The notes under the pieces were generated by a model, which ran no database searches, was not told where the DNA came from, and saw nothing but the letters and a program-made list of their open reading frames with translations. The position numbers were made by a program, and so were the translations under genes. Shown here in pieces: positions 43,868 to 52,676 of a stretch of DNA of 64,000 nt. The stretch is from contig CANOTO010000001.1 in assembly GCA_947570215.1 (NCBI GenBank), positions 100,104-164,103 of the forward strand. Direction: 5' to 3'. This DNA is from an uncultured Clostridia bacterium (GTDB taxonomy: Bacteria; Bacillota; Clostridia; Christensenellales; CAG-314). Numbering within the stretch: the first letter of the stretch is position 1; every line of letters begins with the position of its first letter.

Positions 43868-44599
43868 TTAGAACAGCGTGAGCTTTGCAGTAAAGCACAC
43901 GTCTCCGCCGCGTTCGCCAACTATCCAAACAACGCGGTCGATTTGTTTGGAGTAAACGGATACACAGTCGTTTAACAGCAATTCTCTGTTATAAGTAATC
44001 TCCGCTTGGCTTACAGTATCGGCATCGGCAAGAGCATCCGACGCGTAATCAACATAGTTGGTATTGTTGACGTGACGATTAAGGTCGAGATCGCTGCGGC
44101 GGATAGTCCTTTCGTATTTCAACAAGTAATCACAGTCGCGGCGTATACGCGCAAAGCTGACGTCGGCGCCGCAAGGCGCGTCGTCGAAATCGGCGTTATA
44201 AAATCTCGCGACAGCTTCCCGCGAAGCTATCTTACGAGTGTCACGCTCTACTATCATCCATACGGTTGTTGCGGAAAACAAATTTTCTCCTCGATCGTCC
44301 ACCGCCTCGAATCTGCGCTCGACATACAGTCTGTCCGGCTTGACGGGCCAAGTATACAGCTTAAAACGTCGCACATTTCTGTCTGATTTTTTGTGAAAAA
44401 CGATTTTTACCTTCGACATGACCCAAAACAGTCCGTTGTCGTTCATACTGTTCCAACCGAAGCCCAACTTGTCCGCGTGAGTCGTGGCAAGGTCTTGCAT
44501 AAACTCCATTATACGGCGAAGTTTAACGGTTTTGTTTACGTCGAAATCGCTTTCGTATAATATACAATCTTTCGTTTCATATGTTTTTTGCGGAAGCAT
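43868..44599 (-). CDS. Acyl-ACP thioesterase
   Basis: 243 residues from the ATG at 44599, with AAGGAG 9 bases upstream. Double hot-dog fold thioesterase of the FatA/FatB-like bacterial group: N-terminal SDFDVNKTVKLRRIMEFMQDLATTHADKLG, then a second half with RRSDLDLNRHVNNTNYVDYASDAL carrying the conserved Asp/Asn-His. It hydrolyses acyl-ACP to free fatty acid. Divergent from the P-type ATPase gene. Confidence 0.9.
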   Translation of the reverse strand: MLPQKTYETKDCILYESDFDVNKTVKLRRIMEFMQDLATTHADKLGFGWNSMNDNGLFWVMSKVKIVFHKKSDRNVRRFKLYTWPVKPDRLYVERRFEAVDDRGENLFSATTVWMIVERDTRKIASREAVARFYNADFDDAPCGADVSFARIRRDCDYLLKYERTIRRSDLDLNRHVNNTNYVDYASDALADADTVSQAEITYNRELLLNDCVSVYSKQIDRVVWIVGERGGDVCFTAKLTLF

Positions 44600-44686
44600 A
44601 AGCGCATTCTCCTTATCTAACGTATATTTTATAACGCCAACCTTAAAATTGTCAAAAGAATAAATACCTAAAAACTTTTTATTCTG

Positions 44687-44715
44687 TTGACAGTCTGCGC
44701 GGAATATTATATACT
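44687..44715 (+). promoter_or_regulatory. Sigma-A promoter of the riboswitch-controlled P-type ATPase
   Basis: TTGACA at 44687-44692 and TATACT at 44710-44715 with a 17-base spacer. Transcription would start near 44722, immediately before the riboswitch. Confidence 0.85.
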
Positions 44716-44736
44716 TACCGCAATAACTGCATAACA

Positions 44737-44824
44737 CGTGGGGGAGTAATTTGCGCATAAGCGTAACAATCGCCGTCAGCCGACTGAATACAGTCCGGTA
44801 TTGTTTGAAAGAATGAGACTCACG
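44737..44824 (+). promoter_or_regulatory. Probable yybP-ykoY (Mn2+) riboswitch aptamer
   Basis: Conserved yybP-ykoY segments appear in order: GGGGAGTA at 44741-44748, an internal CGTCA at about 44774-44778, and ATGAGACT at 44813-44820. CGTG (44737-44740) can pair with CACG (44821-44824) to close P1. That strand is also the left arm of the terminator, giving an ON switch when metal stabilises the aptamer. The element is compact. Call made by eye. Confidence 0.72.
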
Positions 44825-44859
44825 CAACCGATACTAAAGAGGTTGCGCGAGTTTTTTTT
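44818..44859 (+). terminator. Riboswitch expression-platform terminator
   Basis: ACTCACGCAACC / GGTTGCGCGAGT stem (one mismatch), followed by eight T at 44852-44859. It ends 40 bases before the ATPase start, so read-through is required for expression. Confidence 0.88.
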
Positions 44860-44899
44860 ATTAATTTACGATCATAGAGTTTGCATAAAAGGAGATATT

Positions 44900-47560
44900 A
44901 TGAAAGATTTTTACCGACTAACCTGCGAAGAAACGCTTACGGAAGTCCGTTCGCAGCCGAACGGACTTACCGAAACGGAAGCGAACGAACGCTTGCGCGC
45001 AAACGGCGCCAACAAGCTGGAGACCAAGAAAAAAACGCCCGCAATACTGCGTTTTCTTAAACAGCTTGCCGACCCGATGATTGTTATACTGCTTGTCGCA
45101 GCGATAGTAAGCCTTGTCCTTACCGTCGTCAATAATGCCGACCCCGCAAACGAAAAGGAATCGTTTGCCGACGTAATAATCATATCCGTTGTAGTACTTC
45201 TAAACGCCACGCTCGGAGTAGTACAGGAAGGCAAGGCGGAAAAAGCATTGGAATCGCTGCAAACGCTTACCAAATCGCAATGTAAAATTATGCGCGACGG
45301 AGCGGTCAGACATATTGAAAATGACAATCTCGTTGTCGGAGACATAGTTTTATTGGAAGCGGGCGACAGAATACCTGCCGATTGCCGAATATTGGAATCC
45401 GCTTCGTGCAAAGCGGAAGAATCTGCTTTAACGGGCGAAAGCGTACCTGTTGACAAGCGCGTAAGTGAAATAGACGGAATTGTAACGCTGGGCGACAGAA
45501 AAAATATGCTGTATATGGGCAGCTCCGTCGCATACGGCAGAGCCAAAGCCGTAGTATGCGCAACGGGTATGTCCACGGAAATGGGGAAAATAGCGAATAT
45601 TCTTGACAGCGCAAAAGAAGAAAAAACGCCTCTTCAAAGAAAAATGGCGCAACTGAGCAAGATACTGACTTTCGCAGTTATCGGTATTTCTCTGTTTATA
45701 TTCGGCTTTAATCTGATAAAAAACGGCTTCGGAGTGAAAGCTGTGATGAACTCCCTGTTCATAGCCATCGGTCTCGCAGTGGCTTCCATACCCGAAGGTC
45801 TTGCTACGGTAGTAACAATCGTATTATCCATAGGCGTAACGAATATGAGCAGGAAAAACGCCGTAATACGGCGTTTAACGGCAGTGGAAACGTTAGGCTC
45901 CTGTCAAATTATATGCTCAGACAAAACGGGTACGCTTACGCAAAACGTAATGACCGTGACGGAAACGTACGGCGACGATACCGCCCTACTTGCAAAAGCC
46001 ATGGCATTATGTTCCGACGCTACGTTAACGGACAGCAAAGCGATAGGCGAGCCTACGGAATGCGCGCTGGTAAACTACGCCTTAACGCAAGACGTCAACA
46101 AAACCGAAGCGGAAACGGCGGCGCCCCGAATAGCCGAGCTACCATTCGACTCGGAACGTAAAATGATGTCCACATTCCACAAAACAGACAACGGCGTTAC
46201 GCAGTATACCAAGGGCGCGCCGGACGTGATACTTGCCAATTGTAAATATGCCTTGATTGACGGAAAAACAATCGCAATAGACGAGCGTTTATACAAAAAA
46301 ATATTAGACGTCAACAAACAAATGGCGGATAAAGCTCTGCGCGTGCTTGCCGCGGCGTTCGTAAAATACGACGGGCTGCCCGACGAATTGACTTCGCAAG
46401 CGCGCGAAAAAGATATGACCTTTGTAGGCTTGTGCGGCATGATCGACCCCGTACGTCCGGAAGTCAAATCCGCTATTGACGAATGCAAAAACGCGGGGAT
46501 ACGCCCGATAATGATTACCGGCGACCATATAGACACCGCCGTAGCCATAGCAACCGAGCTCGGCATCATTACCGATTCTTCTCAAGCGATAGTCGGCGCA
46601 GACCTGAACGAACTGGACGACGAACAACTTGCGAAAGTTATAGACAAATATTCGGTATACGCCCGCGTTCAGCCGGAGCACAAGGTGCGCATTGTCAAGG
46701 CGTGGAAAGACTTGGGTAAAGTATGCGCTATGACGGGCGACGGCGTTAACGACGCGCCGTCCATAAAAAGCGCGGATATCGGCGTAGGAATGGGTATTAC
46801 GGGTACCGACGTAACAAAGCAAACCGCCGATATGATACTTACCGACGACAACTTTGCAACGATAGTAACCGCCGTTAAGGAAGGTCGCCGCATATACGAT
46901 AACATTCGTAAAGCCATACAGTTCCTACTTTCAAGCAACCTTGCGGAAGTTTTGTCCGTGTTTATAGCGACGGTATGCGGGTTTACGCTGCTTAAACCCG
47001 CGCACCTGTTGTGGATTAACCTTATTACGGATACTTTCCCTGCCGTCGCGCTCGGAATGGAACAGGCGGAAACAGACGTTATGTACCGTTTGCCGCGAGA
47101 CAAAACGGACGGGATATTTTCCGACGGATTGGGATTAAACGTAATACTGCACGGAATATTCGTTGCGGGAATTACGCTTGCGGCGTACTTTATAGGGCGC
47201 GCCATGGAAGGATGCGCGCTTCAAAGCGAGCAGGGTATTACAATGGCGTTTTTGACTATGAGTATGACGGAAATATTCCACGCGTATAATGCAAGAAGTA
47301 TAAGTAAAAGTATCTTTTCAATTAAAAACCACAATAAACTGCTGTGGGGCGCGATGCTGTGTTCGTTAGCGCTCACCACCGCCGTTATATTTATTCCCTA
47401 CGTCAACACCGCCTTCGGGTTTGCTAACAGCAACGGACAATCTTATATATCTTGGTTGGAATATGTAATTGCATTGGCACTTGCGCTTGCAATAATACCG
47501 CTTGTAGAAATACAAAAAGCGATAACTCGGGCAATAAAAAGAAAAAGGAGTAACAAATAG
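44900..47560 (+). CDS. P-type cation ATPase (P2-type, Ca2+/Mn2+ exporter)
   Basis: 886 residues from the ATG at 44900, which has AAAAGGAG upstream. Cation_ATPase_N domain, TM1-2, actuator domain with ALTGES, TM3-4 with VASIPEGLATVV, phosphorylation motif CSDKTGTLTQN, KGAPD nucleotide-binding site, GDGVNDAP hinge and four to six C-terminal TM segments. Like PMCA/SERCA-type bacterial ATPases. The upstream Mn2+-type riboswitch parallels Lactococcus yoaB and pneumococcal homologues, which expel manganese. I infer Mn2+ (or Ca2+) export. Confidence 0.92.
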   Translation: MKDFYRLTCEETLTEVRSQPNGLTETEANERLRANGANKLETKKKTPAILRFLKQLADPMIVILLVAAIVSLVLTVVNNADPANEKESFADVIIISVVVLLNATLGVVQEGKAEKALESLQTLTKSQCKIMRDGAVRHIENDNLVVGDIVLLEAGDRIPADCRILESASCKAEESALTGESVPVDKRVSEIDGIVTLGDRKNMLYMGSSVAYGRAKAVVCATGMSTEMGKIANILDSAKEEKTPLQRKMAQLSKILTFAVIGISLFIFGFNLIKNGFGVKAVMNSLFIAIGLAVASIPEGLATVVTIVLSIGVTNMSRKNAVIRRLTAVETLGSCQIICSDKTGTLTQNVMTVTETYGDDTALLAKAMALCSDATLTDSKAIGEPTECALVNYALTQDVNKTEAETAAPRIAELPFDSERKMMSTFHKTDNGVTQYTKGAPDVILANCKYALIDGKTIAIDERLYKKILDVNKQMADKALRVLAAAFVKYDGLPDELTSQAREKDMTFVGLCGMIDPVRPEVKSAIDECKNAGIRPIMITGDHIDTAVAIATELGIITDSSQAIVGADLNELDDEQLAKVIDKYSVYARVQPEHKVRIVKAWKDLGKVCAMTGDGVNDAPSIKSADIGVGMGITGTDVTKQTADMILTDDNFATIVTAVKEGRRIYDNIRKAIQFLLSSNLAEVLSVFIATVCGFTLLKPAHLLWINLITDTFPAVALGMEQAETDVMYRLPRDKTDGIFSDGLGLNVILHGIFVAGITLAAYFIGRAMEGCALQSEQGITMAFLTMSMTEIFHAYNARSISKSIFSIKNHNKLLWGAMLCSLALTTAVIFIPYVNTAFGFANSNGQSYISWLEYVIALALALAIIPLVEIQKAITRAIKRKRSNK

Positions 47561-47608
47561 CTTTATTTTATCGTACACAAGCATAATTTACCGCAATGCT
47601 TTATTATC

Positions 47609-47780
47609 AACGTGATACGATTTAATAGCGAGTAATTAAACGCGGTTAATTGCAGTTACGCGTTGTTAATTGCGCTTGATATGCTATTGTACCGTTACGA
47701 ATACAGTCAAACATACGGTATTTATAACGTGATACGATGTAATAAAGATTAGGTATATTCAATTAAACTCGGTTAATTGC
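47609..47780. repeat. Imperfect direct repeats in the P-ATPase/MBL intergenic region
   Basis: 47609-47653 and 47726-47780 share AACGTGATACGAT, then TAATA, ATTAAAC and CGGTTAATTGC in the same order, with a few bases inserted in the second. GTTAATTGC occurs again at about 47665. No coding capacity. The origin is unknown; could be a remnant of a small mobile or regulatory element. Confidence 0.5.
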
Positions 47781-47792
47781 TTTATTATAAAA

Positions 47793-47827
47793 CGGTAGGG
47801 GCGCGGATTAGTTACGCTCCCCTACCG
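47793..47827 (-). terminator. Terminator of the accessory five-gene cassette
   Basis: CGGTAGGGG / CCCCTACCG, 9-bp stem, followed on the minus strand by TTTTAT. Confidence 0.7.
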
Positions 47828-47893
47828 CTATCGAGTATGCTTCGAGATTAAAGACGCTTTCGGTTTATGCGCCATAAATTCATTTAATCTTTT

Positions 47894-48655
47894 TTATAGC
47901 CAAACCGCCCAATCGCCGTAATTGAAAGTACCTGCGCCGTGACGCAACTTTCCTTGCGTTTTCAGTTCACGGAAAGCGTCTCTCATTCTAACCGCAATTT
48001 CGGGTTGTATATCAAGCGAATGATGAGCAGGAAACAATCTTTTCGCGGGTAATTTCGCAACCGTTTCAAGCGACTGCAAATACGCTTCGGGATTTGTTGA
48101 CGGATAGTAAGCAAATAATGTATCTTTGTAAATTAAATCGCCCGTAAACACATAGCCCCGTTCTTGTTCCCAAAAACAAAGATGTCCGGGCGAATGTCCT
48201 GCGGTATGCAAGACCTCGATTTTTCTATCGCCAATATCTATTAGTTCGCCGCCGTTCAAAATGAATGTCGGCGTTCCCTGAAATATCTCGTAATTGCTTA
48301 CGTCAAAGCCTTCGGGTAAATCGCAACGCTCGATTACCATATCACGGACGGTTTGAATCGATAGCGGAAACTTACCGTTAAGCCATTCCGACTCGGCTTT
48401 GTGCGCATAGAAATCGGGAAAATACTTATGTCCGCCTATGTGATCCCAATGGATATGGGTCGCAACGGCAGTAACGGGCTTATCCGTCAGTTTGCATACC
48501 TCGTCATAAATATTGCAAATACCGAGTCCCGTATCAATCAAAAGGCAACGCTCGCTCCCTATTAAAAGATAACAGTGAGTTTCTTCCCAATGGCGATATT
48601 CGCTTATGATATAAGTCGTATCGTCGATTTTGTCAATCGTAAACCAATTTTTCAT
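47894..48655 (-). CDS. MBL-fold metallo-hydrolase
   Basis: 253 residues from the ATG at 48655, which overlaps the stop of the upstream nucleotidyltransferase gene as ATGA. Metallo-beta-lactamase metal motifs: THIHWDHIGG, a later HTAGHSPGHLCF, GDLIYKD and PAHHSLD. A two-zinc hydrolase of the glyoxalase-II/RNase-Z-like superfamily; the substrate is not evident. Last gene of the cassette. Confidence 0.9.
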   Translation of the reverse strand: MKNWFTIDKIDDTTYIISEYRHWEETHCYLLIGSERCLLIDTGLGICNIYDEVCKLTDKPVTAVATHIHWDHIGGHKYFPDFYAHKAESEWLNGKFPLSIQTVRDMVIERCDLPEGFDVSNYEIFQGTPTFILNGGELIDIGDRKIEVLHTAGHSPGHLCFWEQERGYVFTGDLIYKDTLFAYYPSTNPEAYLQSLETVAKLPAKRLFPAHHSLDIQPEIAVRMRDAFRELKTQGKLRHGAGTFNYGDWAVWL

Positions 48656-49311
48656 TCTGCGTATCCTACGATACAAGTTTTCGCCCAATTTATAAGCAAC
48701 TCGGACATTTCTTCAAACTTTACGTCTGCGCCGTTCTTTAAGTTCAATGCCGTTGCAAGCACGGCGGACGGCGGATTGATTGCGTTTTGCAATTCGGCTT
48801 TCGATTTTATGTATTTGCCCGTTTCGTAAAACCATACCGCTTGTATAACAAAGACAGCCGATTTATACAAGGAGCGAAGTATATCGCCGCTTTTTTCGTG
48901 GACAAAGTTGTGTACGCAGGCGTGGTAAATGTTGCAAGCTCCGATGCGTATGGTACGCTTAACGGCTTGCCTATCTATTTTTTCAAGCAAAAAGTCGAGC
49001 GTTCCTTTTATAGGTGCGGTATCATAACAGAATTGAAAAAGGTCGCTCGCCTCCCAATTCAAAAGCTCGTCCTTGCCCGAAATAAAGCCGCACACAAGCT
49101 CTCTGTTCGGCAATGTATCGAGCATATCCCGATAGGCTTTCAAATCGCTTATACGCAGTTCGTCGAGAATAACAACAACGTCGATATCGCTCGTTTCGGT
49201 TGCTTCGTTCCTGCCGTAGCTGCCTTGCAAGCCGATGAACCATACGCGGTTGAGAAATGCTTGCTCGACCTTATTTGTAAAATCCTTAATCCAAGTTTTT
49301 ATGTCAATCAT
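48652..49311 (-). CDS. Nucleotidyltransferase-domain protein
   Basis: 219 residues. The polymerase-beta-type signature GSYGRNEATETSDIDVVVI near residues 30-48 matches aminoglycoside adenylyltransferase-like NTases; a HEPN-like helical C-terminal half follows. It may adenylylate a small molecule or a protein. It overlaps both neighbours (8 bases with the membrane protein gene). Confidence 0.8.
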   Translation of the reverse strand: MIDIKTWIKDFTNKVEQAFLNRVWFIGLQGSYGRNEATETSDIDVVVILDELRISDLKAYRDMLDTLPNRELVCGFISGKDELLNWEASDLFQFCYDTAPIKGTLDFLLEKIDRQAVKRTIRIGACNIYHACVHNFVHEKSGDILRSLYKSAVFVIQAVWFYETGKYIKSKAELQNAINPPSAVLATALNLKNGADVKFEEMSELLINWAKTCIVGYAE

Positions 49312-49801
49312 TTATTGCCTTTCCTTTTTGTCTGCCATGATTTATAACGGAAATTATGGTTACGGAGTAATAAACGAGAAGCAATCCGCACCCTAATAAT
49401 AGCGAATACCAATCCGCAAATGAATATAAGGTCGCAACGTATCTGTCCAGCGGAGTAAGAAATATTGCTAATCCGATTGAGTAGAGCATACCCATCAAGC
49501 AACTTATCAATGCCCATCTCGTCTTAAAGTGCGCCAATATGTAACAATAGAATTTTGTCGCGCACATCCATAAGCCGAAAACCGTAATAGCGTGGGATAT
49601 TCTTTCGGGCAACCGTCCATTCAAAACGCAAGTAAATAATATGCTAAAAACAATAATGCCTATCAACGGCGATAAATCGATCATGATTGACAACGGCTTG
49701 GTTGCCTTTATCGTTCTTTCGGCAATCGGACAATTTCTCAGCATAAAGCCGATAACAAAAAATGCAACTGCCAAAAGAATTGTCAAAATTAAAATCATCA
49801 T
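49304..49801 (-). CDS. Four- to five-segment membrane protein, unknown
   Basis: 165 residues, strongly hydrophobic, with segments near 1-20, 40-62, 70-90, 98-116 and 130-155. No recognised family. Overlaps the NTase gene and starts 4 bases after the GyrI-like gene, so it belongs to the cassette. Confidence 0.75.
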   Translation of the reverse strand: MMILILTILLAVAFFVIGFMLRNCPIAERTIKATKPLSIMIDLSPLIGIIVFSILFTCVLNGRLPERISHAITVFGLWMCATKFYCYILAHFKTRWALISCLMGMLYSIGLAIFLTPLDRYVATLYSFADWYSLLLGCGLLLVYYSVTIISVINHGRQKGKAIND

Positions 49802-49805
49802 ATAA

Positions 49806-50435
49806 TTACGCTTTCTTTATGGGGTGTCTTACAACGGTTTTCAATTTATCTGCGGCGCATTTGCGCGGGTCGGATAAATAAATTTCGTGATGATAGCGAC
49901 TTTCGGTTATGTCTAAGTCATAGCCGTTGGCCTTAATATACTCGTGCATTAGAGCAACAGTTTTCGGTTCGTTGTCGTAACTGCCTATGTGCATACACTG
50001 AACGCACTCACCTTCGTCGTAAGTTAAATACGCCACTTGGGAAAAATCGGCTTTTTTCTTTCTTGTCGCTTCTTGTATCGCCCAATCGAAGTCGGTTTTC
50101 GTAACGAAATCGGGCAAGCGTATCAGCGATATAAAATTAAACCCGTCCTTATTAGAATAGTCTATTGTGTCATTACCGTCTTGCCACCAAAAACCTTCGA
50201 GCGGCGGCACGACATATTCGTAATATCCGTCGATTTTATGACTGCCCTTGTAACTCATTTTAATAGTAAAGGCTATGGCATATAAAAGTCCGATAGAGCT
50301 TTTGTACTCGCCGTTCTCGTCGTTGGGATTGCCCTTGCCGCGCACGGCCATGTAATTCATTTTAGGCACGATTATAATTGTCGGCAAACTTTTCGGCATA
50401 TAAAATTCCTTATACTCTTTCTTGTAATCGAACAT
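49806..50435 (-). CDS. GyrI-like small-molecule-binding domain protein
   Basis: 209 residues. The pattern KMNYMAVRGKGNPND...GLLYAIAFTIKM, YEYVVPPLEGFWW, and YDEGECVQCMHIGSYDNEPKTVALMHEYI fits the GyrI-like/SkiB group. These proteins bind or hydrolyse small xenobiotic compounds. Cytoplasmic. 16 bases after DUF3795. Confidence 0.85.
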   Translation of the reverse strand: MFDYKKEYKEFYMPKSLPTIIIVPKMNYMAVRGKGNPNDENGEYKSSIGLLYAIAFTIKMSYKGSHKIDGYYEYVVPPLEGFWWQDGNDTIDYSNKDGFNFISLIRLPDFVTKTDFDWAIQEATRKKKADFSQVAYLTYDEGECVQCMHIGSYDNEPKTVALMHEYIKANGYDLDITESRYHHEIYLSDPRKCAADKLKTVVRHPIKKA

Positions 50436-50451
50436 AAGTGTTTTGCTCTGC

Positions 50452-50787
50452 CTATTTTCTTTTCAAATTGATTAAAGCTTCGGCGTTATTGGACGTTACT
50501 ATGCCTACGGTTTTGCAGCCGTCCATTGCCGAACAGTCGCCGCAATGCTCCACTTTCTTACCGAGCGCGCACTGCCTTATCGGGCAAAGTCTGTCGCAAT
50601 AGGGCGTTTTAAGTCCGTCTGCGCGACAGCCGTCGCAATTTATCATTTCGGGCGTAATTTCTACGCCGTTCAACTCCGACCACAACTTTGCAACCTTGTT
50701 ACGCAAAGCGTTGTCGTTGTCCATTGTCGCCTTACGCGCGTCGCATTGCTCGCAGTCCAGTCCGCAAAACGCCATCAGCTTTTTCAT
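50452..50787 (-). CDS. DUF3795 cysteine-rich protein
   Basis: 111 residues with about eleven cysteines: CGLDCEQCDA at the start, CDGCRADG, YCDRLCPIRQCA, HCGDCSAMDGC. This is the DUF3795 pattern, likely a metal-binding domain; function unknown. First gene of the cassette, with an AAAGGAG-like site. Confidence 0.88.
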   Translation of the reverse strand: MKKLMAFCGLDCEQCDARKATMDNDNALRNKVAKLWSELNGVEITPEMINCDGCRADGLKTPYCDRLCPIRQCALGKKVEHCGDCSAMDGCKTVGIVTSNNAEALINLKRK

Positions 50788-50872
50788 TGTTTTTCTCCTT
50801 TGATTTAGAGTTTATCCGACTGTATATGTTCGGTATTTTGCCAAGCCCGTTTGCAGGACACGGAGACGTATT

Positions 50873-51589
50873 TCAAGCCCGAATATTTTGTCCGATTAAA
50901 TCATTGATAACTTCTCCCGCCATAATAAAACCGGCAACAGGCGGAACAAAGGAAATGCTGCCAGGGGTCTGCCGTTTGAATGTTTGCTCCGATTGAGTTG
51001 TCGGGGTCAACGGCTGTTCGGCGGAATAGACCGTCTTCAAATGCGTTATACCTATTGCTTTAAGCTCACGGCGCATTACGCGCGCAAGCGGGCATACGGA
51101 AGTTTCGCTTATATCCGCTACTCGAAACGCGGACGCGTCCAATTTGTTGCCGGTCCCCATACAGGAAATAATCGGAGTGCCCGCCGATTTGCATAATCTG
51201 ACGAGCAGCAGCTTAGACGTTACGGTATCGATTGCGTCCACTACGTAATCGTAAGAAGCAAAATCGAACTGACACGCCGTCGATTCGTCAAAACGCGTCA
51301 TGCGGGCGTCCACTGCGCAAGCGGGATTGATATCCGCAATACGCGCCGCGGCGACTGCTGTTTTTGCCTGCCCTACCGTTGAAGACAGCGCGTACAACTG
51401 TCGATTGACGTTACTTTCGGCAATTACGTCATCATCCACCAACGTCAAATGCCCTATCCCGGCGCGGGCGAAAGCTTCCGCAGCATAGCTACCAACGCCG
51501 CCCAATCCGAACACCGCCACACTGCTTTTGTTCAAGCTTACGAGAGCATCGTTTCCAATTAGCATTTCCGTTCTGCAAAACTTCGTCAT
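50873..51589 (-). CDS. tcdA: tRNA threonylcarbamoyladenosine dehydratase (TcdA, E1-like)
   Basis: 238 residues. ThiF/MoeB-type fold with VAVFGLGGVGSYAAEAFARAGIGHLTLVDDD, NRQLYAL and a conserved Cys in TSVCPLARVMRREL. TcdA uses ATP to cyclise t6A37 of tRNA to its ct6A form. Its length and N-terminal RTEMLIGNDALVSL are typical. Confidence 0.92.
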   Translation of the reverse strand: MTKFCRTEMLIGNDALVSLNKSSVAVFGLGGVGSYAAEAFARAGIGHLTLVDDDVIAESNVNRQLYALSSTVGQAKTAVAAARIADINPACAVDARMTRFDESTACQFDFASYDYVVDAIDTVTSKLLLVRLCKSAGTPIISCMGTGNKLDASAFRVADISETSVCPLARVMRRELKAIGITHLKTVYSAEQPLTPTTQSEQTFKRQTPGSISFVPPVAGFIMAGEVINDLIGQNIRA

Positions 51590-51737
51590 CGCACTCGTTA
51601 ATCCTTGTTACTTTTCGATAATTATACCATTCCCCCAAGCCTTTGTCAACGTACGCGCATAATACGCGGCTAATTAAACAAACTGACGGTAATGACAATA
51701 TTGCGCCCGAAAGCGTATATTGACAAAGGAGAAACCG

Positions 51738-52613
51738 ATGGCTTGCAAGGTTATTGTAAACGCAGATTCCGGCAACTACGCCCGATTGGACGTAGATAAG
51801 CTGCTGCGAAAATTGGGCTGCGTGGATACGGAAGTGGAAACAATAGACAGCGGCAAGGATTGGTCGGCAGACGGCTACGACACACTGATAGTATGCGGCG
51901 GAGACGGCACTCTGCATAACGCCATAGACAAATGTTCCGACAAAAAAATAGTATACGTTCCATGCGGAACGCTGAATGAAACCGCTCATACGGACAACCC
52001 TATAACTTCCGTAGGAAAAATAAACGACAGGTACTTTTCCTACGTTACGGCTGCGGGAAGCTTCACGGAAATAGGATACTCCGCAAAGAACGACCGCAAA
52101 AAGAAATGGAAAGCTCTCGCGTATCTTCCGCAGGTAATACGTTCGTACCGCAGCAGACAAATTAAGGCGCAGTTAGACGCAGACGGCAACAAATTCGACG
52201 GAGAATTTACGCTTATCATGGTGCTTAAAAGCCACCGCTGCTTCGGTTTTTCCTTCAACAAAAGCTATAAAAAAAACAAAAGGTTGTATTTGGTTGCGAT
52301 ACGCTCTTTCGGCGGCGACTGTCTGAAAAACAGAATCAAAATGTTTGCGCCATTTTTTCGGGTATTTTTCGTAGGAGTTAACAAGCCGCAAATCAAACGC
52401 AACTGGATGCTTATTCCGTTCGACAACCTAATAGTAAAGCTCGAGGAACCGCAGGATTTCTGTTTAGACGGCGAAAAACGCCGTTTGACGGGCGAATTGC
52501 GGTTTTCCGCGCAGACGCTCAACCAAGAAATCGACGTCGTCAATACGCCCTTTACGCGCCGTAAAAGCAGCCGCGTACGTAGGCTTGCCGCAACGGGAAC
52601 GATTGACCGCTGA
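51738..52613 (+). CDS. Diacylglycerol-kinase-family lipid kinase
   Basis: 291 residues from the ATG at 51738, with AAAGGAG 7 bases upstream. Kinase motif VCGGDGTLHNAIDKC near residue 60 and PCGTLNETA after it, as in DagK/YegS-type enzymes. It probably phosphorylates diacylglycerol or a sphingosine-like lipid. The C-terminal domain is beta-rich. No neighbour clarifies the substrate. Confidence 0.88.
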   Translation: MACKVIVNADSGNYARLDVDKLLRKLGCVDTEVETIDSGKDWSADGYDTLIVCGGDGTLHNAIDKCSDKKIVYVPCGTLNETAHTDNPITSVGKINDRYFSYVTAAGSFTEIGYSAKNDRKKKWKALAYLPQVIRSYRSRQIKAQLDADGNKFDGEFTLIMVLKSHRCFGFSFNKSYKKNKRLYLVAIRSFGGDCLKNRIKMFAPFFRVFFVGVNKPQIKRNWMLIPFDNLIVKLEEPQDFCLDGEKRRLTGELRFSAQTLNQEIDVVNTPFTRRKSSRVRRLAATGTIDR

Positions 52614-52630
52614 CACAACGAATAAAGTAT

Positions 52631-52665
52631 AAAACGCTCGGGATAAGAAATTCCAAGCGTTTTTT
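52631..52665. terminator. Bidirectional terminator
   Basis: AAAACGCTCGG / CCAAGCGTTTT (one mismatch) with a T-run at the right, between converging genes. AAACGCT-core family. Confidence 0.75.
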
Positions 52666-52676
52666 ATATAATAATA

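Noticed and set aside
51715..51725. TTGACA just before the lipid kinase gene as a -35 box
   Set aside because: It overlaps the ribosome site of that gene, leaving no room for a -10 box and leader.
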